From positions 583,861-647,860 of the forward strand of contig NZ_CP069349.1 in assembly GCF_021497505.1 (NCBI RefSeq): 64,000 nt of DNA, in the 5' to 3' direction. Below, one piece after another: positions 35,425 through 44,813 of the stretch. The translations under genes and the position numbers were made by a program. This DNA is from Turicibacter sp. TJ11. GTDB taxonomy: Bacteria; Bacillota_I; Bacilli_A; MOL361; Turicibacteraceae. Under the pieces are notes generated by a model. The model had not been told where the DNA came from. It saw only the letters and a program-made list of their open reading frames with translations, and searched no databases. How positions within the stretch are numbered: the stretch's first letter is position 1; every line of letters starts with the position of its first letter.

Positions 35425-38400
35425 TTTAAGTTATAACCAAGATGCCATTCGTATTGATGATGAGTGCTTTGAATTAGTCAATGAAAATACGTTATTCTCG
35501 TTACGAAATGGAGGAGGAAAATCGGTTTTAATTCAAATGTTAACCGCGCCTTTTGTCCATAAACGTTATCGTGATACGCTAGATCGACCATTTGCCAGTT
35601 ATTTTAACACGAACCAACCCACGTTTATTTTGGTTGAGTGGAGCTTAGATCAAGAAGCCGGTTACGTGTTAACAGGAATGATGGTTCGTAAAAATCAAGA
35701 AACAAAAGAAGATGATGAACAGCGCCCAGAACTTGAAATGATTAACTTTATTCACGAATATGAATTTGAAAATGAGTTTGATATTAAACATTTGCCGCTA
35801 CTGATTCAAGAAGATCAAAAGAAAACATTAAAAGGATTTCATGTTTGTCGACAATTGTTTGAGCAATGCAAGCAAAATAAACAATTAAAGTTTGATTACT
35901 ATGATATGAATCAGCCGGCACGTGCTCGCGCCTACTTTTCTAAACTAGAAGAATTTCAAATTTACTCTAAAGAATGGGAATCGATTATTAAAAAGGTTAA
36001 TTTAAAGGAATCAGGCTTATCGGAGTTGTTTAAAGAGGCAAAAGATGAAAAAGGATTAACTGAAAAGTGGTTTTTAGAAGCAATTGAAAATAAATTGAAT
36101 CACCAACAAAATCGCATTAAAGGATTTGAAGCGTTGATTAAAAAATATGTGTTGCAATATAAAGAAAATGAAGGGAATTTTAAGCGAAAAGAAGGAATTT
36201 TAAAGTTTCAAGATATTATGCAACCGATTTTAGCCAGTGAGCGTGAGTTGCTTGAGAGTGAAGCTAAAGTGTCTAACTATGAGGAAGAACTCGCACAGTT
36301 AGCCGCTATTTTAGAGCAGTTACAACGAGAAACGATCAATCATTATGAAGAAAAAGAAGAAGAGTTAGAGAGGTTGTTACAAAAACAACATCGCCTAGCT
36401 CACGAGCAACAATCGTTAATTATTTATGAGTTAATGGATCAACAAGAGGAAGTCCAAGAAGAAAAGAAGCGAGTTGAACATGTTAAGTATCAACTTCAAG
36501 AACGACAAGCAAAAACAAAAAAACAACAACATATTTATGAAGCAGCTCAGCGTTATGAGTATTATAAGCAAGCATCTGAAGAGGTTCAACGCTGTGAATC
36601 AAGATTAGAGGTTGCTAAAAAAAGTCAAGAAGAATTATTGCCACGATTAAATGATTTAGGTTACAGTTTAAGTTTAATTTATGAACAACAAATTGAGCGA
36701 GAAGAGGAAGCTTTAAATCGACTTCATTGGCAATTAAAAGATACATTAAATGAACAAAAACAAATTAAGACTCAATTAGAAGTTAAGCAAGAGGATTGTC
36801 AGCAATTATTTGCTCAAATCGGGCGTCTTGAAGCAACGATAACTCAATTTGATACACAAGAACAATGGATGAGTCAAAAATATAATGAATCACTGCAACG
36901 AAATTTAGAAGGATATTATGCAGCGGGATTTTTAGAACATAAACTCTCGACTTTATCTGAAACGATCGAACAACTAAAAAAACAAAACAAGCAAGGGTTA
37001 GAACATGAACACCAATTAAAAGAAGAGCAGCATAAAACACATCGTGACTTAGAAGACGTAAAAGAAACATTAGGTTCATTAAAAATGACCATTGATCATC
37101 AGCGTCAGGCGTTAGATCAATTAGAAGCCGAGTTAAAAGAGCGAGAGACACTGTCTGCTTATATTGCCTGGCCGAAAGAACATCTATTAGACACTGAAGG
37201 AATGATTCAAGCCTTTATCCAAAAGCGTCAAGTAGTTGAACAACGCTTACGTCAGCTTGAACGACAATTAGATAGCCTGAATCAAGAAAAGCAACAATTG
37301 CAATCAGGAGATATTACCCCATTACCTCAAGCATTTAAGCAACGTTTAGATGAAGAGGGAATCCAATACGTATTAGGAATCGATTGGTTAAAACATAATA
37401 AACGTTCGATTGAACAAAATCATCAATTAATTACAAATCATCCATTTTTACCTTATAGTTTAATTTTAAGTCAAGCGGAGATGATTCGCTTTAAGCAAAT
37501 CCATTTACAAATGAGCACGTCATTTCCAATTCCAATTATGATTCGAGAGCAACTAGATGAAGTGCCAACTCATGATTATAAACTTGGCCATTATCATTTA
37601 GAAACCCTTGATTTTTATGTTTGGTTTAATGAAGAATTATTAGATGAATCACGCCTCGCGCAACTGTTATTGTTAAAAGATAAAGAAATTGAAGAGATTC
37701 AAGCTCATCATGATACACAAACCCTTCATTTCAAACGTTATGAAGAACAAATAAATCGTTTAAAGTATCAAAAATTATCAGCGAGCACCTATGAGGCTGC
37801 TAAAGAGCAATTGCAGTTATCGTTAGATAATCAAGTCAAGTGGCAACAACGTTTAATTCAATTGCAACAAACAAAAGAACAATTACGATTAGACATCGAC
37901 GCGACCATTAAGCAAATTCAAGACACTCAAATGTTGATGCGTACAACGAAAGAAAAATTAGACGCCTTCGAAACGTTTTCGACTCAATATGATCAATATG
38001 TTCGTACGCGACAAGATTTAGGGATGAGTGAGGAGCAGCTAGAGATTAAACAAGTCGAGCTAGCAGCGCTATCACAACAGCAAGATGAATTATATGAAAC
38101 ATTAAATACCTTAAAGGCCAGTGAGCGTGAAAAACAAAACTACTTAGAAACGTTAAAAGTGAGTTTTCAAAAATTTGAACGATATAGTGAAGGAATCGTT
38201 CTTCAAAAAGATGTCGAAGATTTATTAGCTGAGTATCAGGCGATTGAAGATCAATTAAATGGTGATATTCGTCGAAGTGAAGAAGATCTATTAGCAGCGA
38301 AAAAACGATTTATTTCAGAAGAAGATCAACTTCAACAACTCACGGAGCGATATCAACTAGTGGATGCCGATTATCAAGGAACGAAATATGATAAGTTTGT

Positions 38401-39805
38401 TTATGAACAAATTTTAATGGAACTCAAACGATTCGATCAACAATTAGAGGATGCTACAAAGCAGCTTCATGCGTTAGAGATTCAGTTTGCAACTCTTGAA
38501 ACTGAAGAAAAAAATGCTTACCAACGTTTAAAACGTGAGTTAAATGAGACAGAAATTTTAGAAAAATCACTTGTTATCAACTGTGATTTTGAAAAATTAA
38601 TCGCGCAAACGAAAGAGCAATTACGTCAAGTTAATGAGCAAAAAGAGCAATTCGTTCGCACATTAGATCTTTATGCACGTGAGTTATCCAATTTAGTTGA
38701 ATATAAAAAAGAAGATGCTACAGATGATATAATTATTGATTCAAGTTATCGTGAGTATACGGAAAAAGATTGGCAAACGAAACGAGGTAAACTACTTCGT
38801 GATTATAAACATCAGCAACATATCGTTAATGAGATGAAGCATCAAATTAGTGATGAATTCAATCAAGTGGGGCGTTTAGCCTTATTTGAAGATGAATTTT
38901 TTGCAAGACCTTTTCAACGATTTAGTCATTGTAAACATCAACCTGCTTCATTTATTGAACAATATGAAACGATGGAACAAGTCTTTGCTAGTTTAATCAA
39001 GAAGCTAGATGTTGATATTGAAATGAGTGAAAAAGAAAAAGATCATGTGATTGAGTTATTATTAGATTATGTTTTTGAAATTCATAAGCAATTAGGGCTT
39101 ATTGATCAAAACTCAAGTATTCCGATTCGTGGGAAAAATATTAAAATGCTTAGAATTACACCTCCTAAATGGGAGGATCATCAGGGCATTTATCAAGTTC
39201 GGATGAATGATTTTGTTCAAACATTAACGACTCATTGTTTACAATTATTACAGAATAATGAAACAATTGAAGAGTTTATTGGCCATCAAGTGACAACGAA
39301 GCAACTGTATGATCAAATTGTTGGAACGGCAAATGTTGAAATAAAATTATACAAAATTGAGGAGCAACGTGAATATCAAATCACCTGGGAACAAGTCGCC
39401 AAAAATTCAGGTGGAGAAGGGTTCTTATCTGCCTTTGTTGTTTTAACGAGTCTACTTTCATTTATGCGAAAAGATGAAACCGACCTTTTTTCAAGTTTTG
39501 AAGAAGGAAAAGTGTTAGTGATGGACAATCCATTTGCACAAACGAATGCTGCCCACTTATTAAAACCATTAATTGAATTAGCTAAAAAGAATAATACTCA
39601 ATTGATTTGTTTCTCTGGACTAGGGGGAGATTCGATTTACAGTCGATTTGAAAATATTTATTCCCTAAGTTTAGTCCCATCGAGTTTTAAAAAAGGCTGT
39701 GAATATATGAAAAGTCATCAGATTAAAGGAAGTGTAGAACCTCACTTAGTGATTCCCACGCGTATTTACGTCGAAGATGGTGTTCAAGAAGCATTACTGT
39801 TTTAA
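35393..39805 (+). CDS. jetC: Wadjet defence protein JetC (SMC/MukB-like ATPase)
   Basis: A 1470-residue SMC-like protein. Walker A is near the N terminus (SLRNGGGKSVLIQML, about residues 35-50). About 1000 residues of coiled coil follow, with a hinge-like globular break near 640-780. The C-terminal head has signature NSGGEGFLS, Walker B VLVMDNPFAQTNA and switch ICFSGLGG. The usual Walker B catalytic Glu is Asn (DN). JetC extrudes DNA loops and presents small circular DNA to JetD for cleavage, so the operon should limit plasmid entry. It is intact, with site AAGGAGGTAGAAT and a terminator 5 bases after its stop. Confidence 0.92.
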   Translation: MSRMNRIRIVNLSYNQDAIRIDDECFELVNENTLFSLRNGGGKSVLIQMLTAPFVHKRYRDTLDRPFASYFNTNQPTFILVEWSLDQEAGYVLTGMMVRKNQETKEDDEQRPELEMINFIHEYEFENEFDIKHLPLLIQEDQKKTLKGFHVCRQLFEQCKQNKQLKFDYYDMNQPARARAYFSKLEEFQIYSKEWESIIKKVNLKESGLSELFKEAKDEKGLTEKWFLEAIENKLNHQQNRIKGFEALIKKYVLQYKENEGNFKRKEGILKFQDIMQPILASERELLESEAKVSNYEEELAQLAAILEQLQRETINHYEEKEEELERLLQKQHRLAHEQQSLIIYELMDQQEEVQEEKKRVEHVKYQLQERQAKTKKQQHIYEAAQRYEYYKQASEEVQRCESRLEVAKKSQEELLPRLNDLGYSLSLIYEQQIEREEEALNRLHWQLKDTLNEQKQIKTQLEVKQEDCQQLFAQIGRLEATITQFDTQEQWMSQKYNESLQRNLEGYYAAGFLEHKLSTLSETIEQLKKQNKQGLEHEHQLKEEQHKTHRDLEDVKETLGSLKMTIDHQRQALDQLEAELKERETLSAYIAWPKEHLLDTEGMIQAFIQKRQVVEQRLRQLERQLDSLNQEKQQLQSGDITPLPQAFKQRLDEEGIQYVLGIDWLKHNKRSIEQNHQLITNHPFLPYSLILSQAEMIRFKQIHLQMSTSFPIPIMIREQLDEVPTHDYKLGHYHLETLDFYVWFNEELLDESRLAQLLLLKDKEIEEIQAHHDTQTLHFKRYEEQINRLKYQKLSASTYEAAKEQLQLSLDNQVKWQQRLIQLQQTKEQLRLDIDATIKQIQDTQMLMRTTKEKLDAFETFSTQYDQYVRTRQDLGMSEEQLEIKQVELAALSQQQDELYETLNTLKASEREKQNYLETLKVSFQKFERYSEGIVLQKDVEDLLAEYQAIEDQLNGDIRRSEEDLLAAKKRFISEEDQLQQLTERYQLVDADYQGTKYDKFVYEQILMELKRFDQQLEDATKQLHALEIQFATLETEEKNAYQRLKRELNETEILEKSLVINCDFEKLIAQTKEQLRQVNEQKEQFVRTLDLYARELSNLVEYKKEDATDDIIIDSSYREYTEKDWQTKRGKLLRDYKHQQHIVNEMKHQISDEFNQVGRLALFEDEFFARPFQRFSHCKHQPASFIEQYETMEQVFASLIKKLDVDIEMSEKEKDHVIELLLDYVFEIHKQLGLIDQNSSIPIRGKNIKMLRITPPKWEDHQGIYQVRMNDFVQTLTTHCLQLLQNNETIEEFIGHQVTTKQLYDQIVGTANVEIKLYKIEEQREYQITWEQVAKNSGGEGFLSAFVVLTSLLSFMRKDETDLFSSFEEGKVLVMDNPFAQTNAAHLLKPLIELAKKNNTQLICFSGLGGDSIYSRFENIYSLSLVPSSFKKGCEYMKSHQIKGSVEPHLVIPTRIYVEDGVQEALLF

Positions 39806-39809
39806 ATCC

Positions 39810-39845
39810 AAACGGGCTGTCTTATGATGAGACAGCCCGTTTTTC
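39810..39845 (+). terminator. Intrinsic terminator of the Wadjet operon
   Basis: AACGGGCTGTCT / AGACAGCCCGTT with a 7-base loop and T5. Confidence 0.93.
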
Positions 39846-39926
39846 CATCAACGCTTAACGATCTTTAGACGATGATTGAATAAATTTATTAGATTTATAA
39901 AAAAACTGAAAGTTAGGAGCTTTATC

Positions 39927-40520
39927 ATGACAAAAACATTAGCATATTATAATCAATTTGCAAAAGCATACAATGAAACAACTTTAACTATCGAATTTCA
40001 ATCAAAACGTGAATTTTTATTAAAATATCTGAACCCCCATGCCCATATTTTAGATTTAGGATGTGGATCGGGAAGAGATAGCAAAGCCTTTCTTCAACAA
40101 GGGTATGAAGTGACGGCGATAGATGGATCACAAGAACTATGTCAGCTTGCGAGTGAAACGATTGGTCAACCTGTAAAATGCCAATTATTTAGTGAACTGG
40201 ATGATATAAACACTTATGATGCTGTTTGGGCGTGTGCTTCTTTACTTCATTTACCGACCATTGAACTTAAACAAACGTTAAAAAAAATCGAAAAAGCATT
40301 AAAGGATGAAGGCTACTTTTACGCTTCATTTAAATACGGTGAATTTGAAGGATATCGAGAAGAACGTTTCTTTAACGATTTTACAGAAGAATCTTTCAAG
40401 ACTTTATTAAAAGATATCCCTACGCTAACCATTATAGAAACAGAAGTCACGACAGATGTTATTCCAGGGAGAGAAAACGTCAGTTGGCTAAATCTCATGA
40501 TGAAAAAGATGTCTAAATAG
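39927..40520 (+). CDS. TehB-like SAM-dependent methyltransferase
   Basis: A 197-residue class I methyltransferase with the complete SAM-binding loop ILDLGCGSGRDSKAF, acidic strand end VTAIDGSQEL and the post-I motif DAVWACASLLHL. Small enzymes of this type act on small molecules or proteins. The substrate is unknown. The start ATG follows TTAGGAGCTTTATC, and the open frame upstream lacks a site. It lies between two defence operons as a single unit with its own terminator, so it is not clearly part of either. Confidence 0.85.
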   Translation: MTKTLAYYNQFAKAYNETTLTIEFQSKREFLLKYLNPHAHILDLGCGSGRDSKAFLQQGYEVTAIDGSQELCQLASETIGQPVKCQLFSELDDINTYDAVWACASLLHLPTIELKQTLKKIEKALKDEGYFYASFKYGEFEGYREERFFNDFTEESFKTLLKDIPTLTIIETEVTTDVIPGRENVSWLNLMMKKMSK

Positions 40521-40573
40521 CGAGTAGCTAGAGTAGAGATGATTATCATTGTTAATTAATTATTCAAGGTTTT

Positions 40574-40606
40574 AGGGTGTTACTGATACAGTAACACCTT
40601 TTTTTA
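40574..40606 (+). terminator. Intrinsic terminator of the methyltransferase gene
   Basis: GGTGTTACTG / CAGTAACACC with an ATA loop and T7. Confidence 0.92.
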
Positions 40607-40798
40607 TGGCGCAAGAAGAGATGGTGTATCTGTCTGATTAAAGATTTTAAAGGTTAGAATAAGTACCCCAGTTATATCAACTGAAAAATTCATTATTCTT
40701 AGTTGATCTAAAACGTAAACTATGTGAAAATAATATTATGACAATAAATAACAGCATTGTTTACAAAACGACATCAAATTGGGTAGGGGGAGATAAAA

Positions 40799-42673
40799 AT
40801 GACACAATACTGGCAGTTCACACCAGTTGATCGTATTGAAGAATCAACTTTTCATCCTGTTTTAGAGCGATTTTATAAGAATGGGATATCTGGTCTAATT
40901 CGTGAGAATATACAAAATTCGCTGGATGGAAAGTTAAAAGGAAATGACCATCCTGTTGTTGTAACCATTAAAACAGGTATGATTGATCAAGAACATATTC
41001 CGGGGTTGAATGAAGTTAAAGAACGTATTTTAAGCTTACAGGGGCGTAATGGATATACAAAAGAAACCATTGCTCATATGCAAAATAAAATGCATGATGA
41101 AACCATTCATTATATTTCTTTTGAAGATAGTCATACAAAAGGTTTACGTGGTGCAATGAATGGACAAACCAATTCTAATGAAGACACGTGGAGTATTTAT
41201 GCTTATAACAAAGGGGTACATACGATAGAAGCGGATGAATCCGCAGAACAGGCACGCGGAGGTTCTCATGGAATAGGAAAAATTGCATCCAACGCAGCAT
41301 CAGATTTATATCTCATGTATTTTGCTAACTGTGATGAATTTGGACATCAGCATCTAGGGGGAACCATTCAATTAATAGAACACGAGTTAAATGAAAAATG
41401 TTATCGTGCCACAGGCTATTTCACAAAAATACAAAATGGTAAGTTTTATCCATTTGAAAATAATTTTCATGAGGTGTTTCAAAAGCAAACACGTGGTTTA
41501 AAGATTATTGTACCTTTTTTACGAAATGAGTTTAGTAACGAGGTAGAAATTATAAAAGCTGTTTGTGATAGTTTCTTCTTATCTATTTTAGAAGGCAAGT
41601 TACAAGTTGATATTAATGATCATTGTTTGAATGCTCAAACTATTGGTCAATATATGACAAATCCAACGTACTATCCAAGTGATGTAGAACCTAAAGACTT
41701 AAACTTTACTCCATTTTATTATCAGACATATATGGAACAAGAACCACAACGAATTATAATTAAAGATAAAAAAGAGGCTTACGAATTTAATTTGTATTTT
41801 AAATATGATTTATCTATTCCAAAAGGACGCATTGGCATTATTCGTACTATCGGAATGAAAATTGAAGATAAGAAAATTAGTGGCCATATTAATAAACCCT
41901 TTAATGGTGTATTGATTCCAGTGTCATCAAAAGAAGATGGCTATTTGAAGTCGCTTGAAAATGAATCACATACACAATTATCGTTTGATCATATTAAAAA
42001 TCAAGAACTTCAAAAAAATGCTAAACGTTTTATTAATAATATTACTAGACAAATTAGTCAGGTGATTGATGAGGCAATTAAACAAAATAATCCAACAGAT
42101 GGAAAGATGGATACGAGTGATATTTTATACGTGGTTGAAACACAGTTTAAGAAAGATCTATCTAAAGCTGTTTCATCTGTGAAGTTAAAAAAAGGTAGTC
42201 GAGAAAAAACTGTGGTGAAAATCCCGACAGATGTACCGAAGAAGAAACCAAAAAGTAAAGAATCAGGAGAGCAAGATCCAAAACCACCGCTAAAGCGTAA
42301 GCCTCGGGCTAAAGATGAAGCTGAAGGTAAAATTAAATATCAAGCACAACCTGATCGTGTGCAACGTGCTATGATTGGTGATTCTGAAATTCTGCGCTTT
42401 GATTTCTCAAAAAGTCCTGAGATTAAACATGTGAATACTTGTGATGTTTCACTTGCTGTTGTTGATGGGATGGGGAAAGAGTATCCTAATGAATTAAAAT
42501 TGAACGACGCTTATACAAAAATTATTGATTTAACAACAAGTCAAACAGTAAAAATCCAAAATAATATAATTAAAGATGTAGTATTAACTAAAGGGGTAGC
42601 TCAGTTAAAACTACAATCGAGTGGTAACAGTTTTAATAAAAATCTAAAATTCGTTTACTATGTGGAGGTGTAG
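40799..42673 (+). CDS. GHKL (MutL/Hsp90-like) ATPase of an unassigned three-gene operon
   Basis: A 624-residue protein with a Bergerat ATP-binding fold: N box RENIQNSLDG (Glu36, Asn40), G1-like box ISFEDSHTKGL and G2 box GGSHGIGKIA (about 155-165). A second domain with KGRIGIIRTIGMKIEDKK resembles the transducer part of such proteins. A Lys/Pro-rich linker (about 478-520) then leads to a beta-rich C-terminal domain. The EDxxTxGL form of the G1 box is one I associate with GHKL ATPases of defence islands. It opens a tight operon: the next start is 2 bases after its stop. No Z1, AIPR or nuclease domain (MZA-type partners) is encoded alongside. Confidence 0.78.
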   Translation: MTQYWQFTPVDRIEESTFHPVLERFYKNGISGLIRENIQNSLDGKLKGNDHPVVVTIKTGMIDQEHIPGLNEVKERILSLQGRNGYTKETIAHMQNKMHDETIHYISFEDSHTKGLRGAMNGQTNSNEDTWSIYAYNKGVHTIEADESAEQARGGSHGIGKIASNAASDLYLMYFANCDEFGHQHLGGTIQLIEHELNEKCYRATGYFTKIQNGKFYPFENNFHEVFQKQTRGLKIIVPFLRNEFSNEVEIIKAVCDSFFLSILEGKLQVDINDHCLNAQTIGQYMTNPTYYPSDVEPKDLNFTPFYYQTYMEQEPQRIIIKDKKEAYEFNLYFKYDLSIPKGRIGIIRTIGMKIEDKKISGHINKPFNGVLIPVSSKEDGYLKSLENESHTQLSFDHIKNQELQKNAKRFINNITRQISQVIDEAIKQNNPTDGKMDTSDILYVVETQFKKDLSKAVSSVKLKKGSREKTVVKIPTDVPKKKPKSKESGEQDPKPPLKRKPRAKDEAEGKIKYQAQPDRVQRAMIGDSEILRFDFSKSPEIKHVNTCDVSLAVVDGMGKEYPNELKLNDAYTKIIDLTTSQTVKIQNNIIKDVVLTKGVAQLKLQSSGNSFNKNLKFVYYVEV

Positions 42674-42675
42674 AA

Positions 42676-43524
42676 ATGATTTATAAAAAAGAAGCTAATT
42701 TTCCATATCCTCTCTTAACCAACACCTCAGACTCATACGAACACTGTGAATTTATTTTAGATATCGATTTACAAGAGAATACGGATTATTATCAACTTAA
42801 TGTTACATCAGAAGTTGAATCAGAATTTCTTAAAAATCTAATTCAAACCCAACAAGCAAAACTTATTCTTGTCATTCAATCCAAAGATAATAAATTTTAT
42901 GACGTAAAGTTAAAAGAAGATCAAATTACCATTCCAAAAACACGTCTCTCATTAAGTAAACGAACAACACTTCAATTACTCATTCAGGCAGTAAGCGATG
43001 TGAACTTTGCAACAAATGAGGATTTAGCAAAATTTTATGATGCTATAAAACAAGATATTACCGTACCTAAACACTCAGTGCTTGGATTTTCAAATTGTGT
43101 CCTTTTTGATGGAAGTACAAACAAACCGTTCGATCTGTTTGAAAAGAAATTAAATCCTGATTTAAAATCTGAAATCGCCATTGATCTTGGTAGTGAAACG
43201 ATCGTTATTAGCTATAAGAATGAAGAATTACAATTCAATGATTCAAGTTTAAGTGGAATCTTAAATAATCCATATATTTATATGGGACTTCAAAAAGCAC
43301 TGTATCGTTTTATTATTAAGTACGGTGAAGATGATCAAGTTTATTTAGATGATATTGAATATCCAGAAGATGGGCTAGATTTCAAACTGTATAATTTAAT
43401 GAAGAGCAAAATGGTAACAGAGTTAAATCCTGAAAATATGGATGAAGTTATTTCTAAAATCTCAGATAGAATTTTAAATAAGTTTACGAGTGCAGTAAGG
43501 GGGCTATATAAAAATGGAGATTAG
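42676..43524 (+). CDS. Hypothetical protein, second gene of the GHKL operon
   Basis: A 282-residue acidic soluble protein that I cannot assign. The N-terminal half (1-130) is rich in beta strands (ILDIDLQENTDYYQLNV, AKLILVIQSKDNKFYDVKL, TTLQLLIQAVSDV) and the C-terminal half contains a helical block ending KFTSAVRGLYKNGD. No enzyme motif is seen. The ribosome site GGAGGTG is inside the end of the ATPase gene and the last 11 bases overlap the third gene, so expression is linked. It probably acts as a partner or adaptor of the ATPase. Confidence 0.6.
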   Translation: MIYKKEANFPYPLLTNTSDSYEHCEFILDIDLQENTDYYQLNVTSEVESEFLKNLIQTQQAKLILVIQSKDNKFYDVKLKEDQITIPKTRLSLSKRTTLQLLIQAVSDVNFATNEDLAKFYDAIKQDITVPKHSVLGFSNCVLFDGSTNKPFDLFEKKLNPDLKSEIAIDLGSETIVISYKNEELQFNDSSLSGILNNPYIYMGLQKALYRFIIKYGEDDQVYLDDIEYPEDGLDFKLYNLMKSKMVTELNPENMDEVISKISDRILNKFTSAVRGLYKNGD

Positions 43525-44251
43525 TTTATTAAATAAAGGTTATAAAAATAACGAAGCCTTCTATAATGCCTTTTTATCAAATAATATGGAAGAGTTTTTA
43601 AGCGACGAGATCATAAATTTAGAATCTGCTCCAGACTTTCCAATTTATCTTAATATAGCGGATGAAACTGAACGCACCAATCAATTCATCCAAGCATTTA
43701 CAGTGATCGCTAATCATTATTTACATACTGATCGTGACATACATTTTGATGAACAATTTTGGCACTCGTTTTTATGTACAGCAAAAAGAGAATATATCTT
43801 AAATAATTATCCTCAAGTTAAAATGGGAGTAAAAGAGTTTAATAACGTTGTACTAAAGAAGTTTGACTGGGAAAATTATGTTTATAAATGTATTCTTGGT
43901 GCTCAATATGTCGTTGATCATGTTGCTGATCAAACAAGACATGAGCATTATTTTCGCTTAATTGCTGAAAATTTAGACATGTTCAATTACATGTTGAAGT
44001 ATGCAGTTTTTCGTAATGGAGAGTTTATGATTAATATTTTGGATATTATTGATGAGCATGACTTATCAAGTACCTTAAAACAAAAAATTACATGGCGTGA
44101 TGATTTAGGAAAAGATGAGCGTGTAGGACGTCGTGTATTATTTGAGTTTAATAAAAGTTATCCAATTGTCTTATTTCCTATGCTAAGTAAGGAAGAATTA
44201 GAGCCTTTGTTTTTTGAGTATTTAGAGATGTATAAAGAGCCAAATAACTAA
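43514..44251 (+). CDS. Hypothetical protein, third gene of the GHKL operon
   Basis: A 245-residue, mostly helical, acidic protein with many aromatic residues (FIQAFTVIANHYLH, WHSFLCTAKREYILNN, FNYMLKYAVFRNGEF). No catalytic motif, membrane helix or zinc site is visible. It has a site TAAGGGGGCTATATAAAA within the preceding gene and overlaps it by 11 bases. It ends the operon ahead of a shared terminator. A defence effector or sensor role is only inferred from position between Wadjet and a restriction-like PLD helicase. Confidence 0.6.
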   Translation: MEISLLNKGYKNNEAFYNAFLSNNMEEFLSDEIINLESAPDFPIYLNIADETERTNQFIQAFTVIANHYLHTDRDIHFDEQFWHSFLCTAKREYILNNYPQVKMGVKEFNNVVLKKFDWENYVYKCILGAQYVVDHVADQTRHEHYFRLIAENLDMFNYMLKYAVFRNGEFMINILDIIDEHDLSSTLKQKITWRDDLGKDERVGRRVLFEFNKSYPIVLFPMLSKEELEPLFFEYLEMYKEPNN

Positions 44252-44356
44252 ATTTTATTAGCTTGTCATTATTTTTGTCTGATTGAAAATTGAACAAAGT
44301 TTGGATAGACATGAACGTAGTGAATTGTATAATGAAATTTCATAGATCTATATTAA

Positions 44357-44388
44357 AACCACCCGTCCATAACGGGTGGTTTATTTTA
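44357..44388. terminator. Bidirectional intrinsic terminator
   Basis: ACCACCCGT / ACGGGTGGT with a CCATA loop and T/A-rich flanks, between the GHKL operon and the convergent MazG-like gene. Confidence 0.88.
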
Positions 44389-44697
44389 TTATTTTGTTGA
44401 TTTTAAGATAATGTTTTTTTCAAAACCACCACGAGCTTGTTTTTTCTCTTGGCGTTTAGTTAATAAGTCTTGTTCTGAATAGCCAAGTTTATGAGCTAGT
44501 CCAAATAAGACTTCCATGACATCAGCCAACTCTTCTAAGTTTTGATCCGTTTTAAATTCACTGACTTCTTCATCTAACTTTTTTAACAGGTAGTCAAAGG
44601 CAACTTCGTTATTTACGACTTCAATGGTTGCTGTTTTTCCAGAGGTTTCAATGATTTCTGGGATGAGGTCACGAACTAATTTATCATAGGTTTTCAT
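44389..44697 (-). CDS. MazG-like nucleoside triphosphate pyrophosphohydrolase
   Basis: A 102-residue all-helical protein beginning MKTYDKLVRDLIPEII and carrying the MazG/PRA-PH metal signature: KLDEEVSEF (ExxE) and NLEELADVMEVLFGLA (ExxxD). Such small enzymes hydrolyse (d)NTPs or related nucleotides to monophosphates, usually to remove non-canonical nucleotides. MazG-like genes are sometimes found with defence genes, but this one is separately transcribed. The site AGAGGAGACATTTT precedes its ATG. Confidence 0.88.
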   Translation of the reverse strand: MKTYDKLVRDLIPEIIETSGKTATIEVVNNEVAFDYLLKKLDEEVSEFKTDQNLEELADVMEVLFGLAHKLGYSEQDLLTKRQEKKQARGGFEKNIILKSTK

Positions 44698-44813
44698 AAA
44701 ATGTCTCCTCTATATTTTGAATAATTTTATTATAGTAGAAGCGGGAATTTCTGTCAAAAACATTTAAAAAATGATAGAATATTAACTAAAGATTTAACAG
44801 GGGAGAATGACAA

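Noticed and set aside
36783-37151. A 122-codon minus-strand open frame inside jetC
   Set aside because: It lies antisense to the coiled-coil coding region, where codon bias leaves the opposite strand open. It has no ribosome site and a hydrophobic, low-complexity translation.
40799-44251. The GHKL trio as a known MZA or BREX system
   Set aside because: No Z1, AIPR, PglZ or BrxC-like protein is present, and the partners do not show such motifs.
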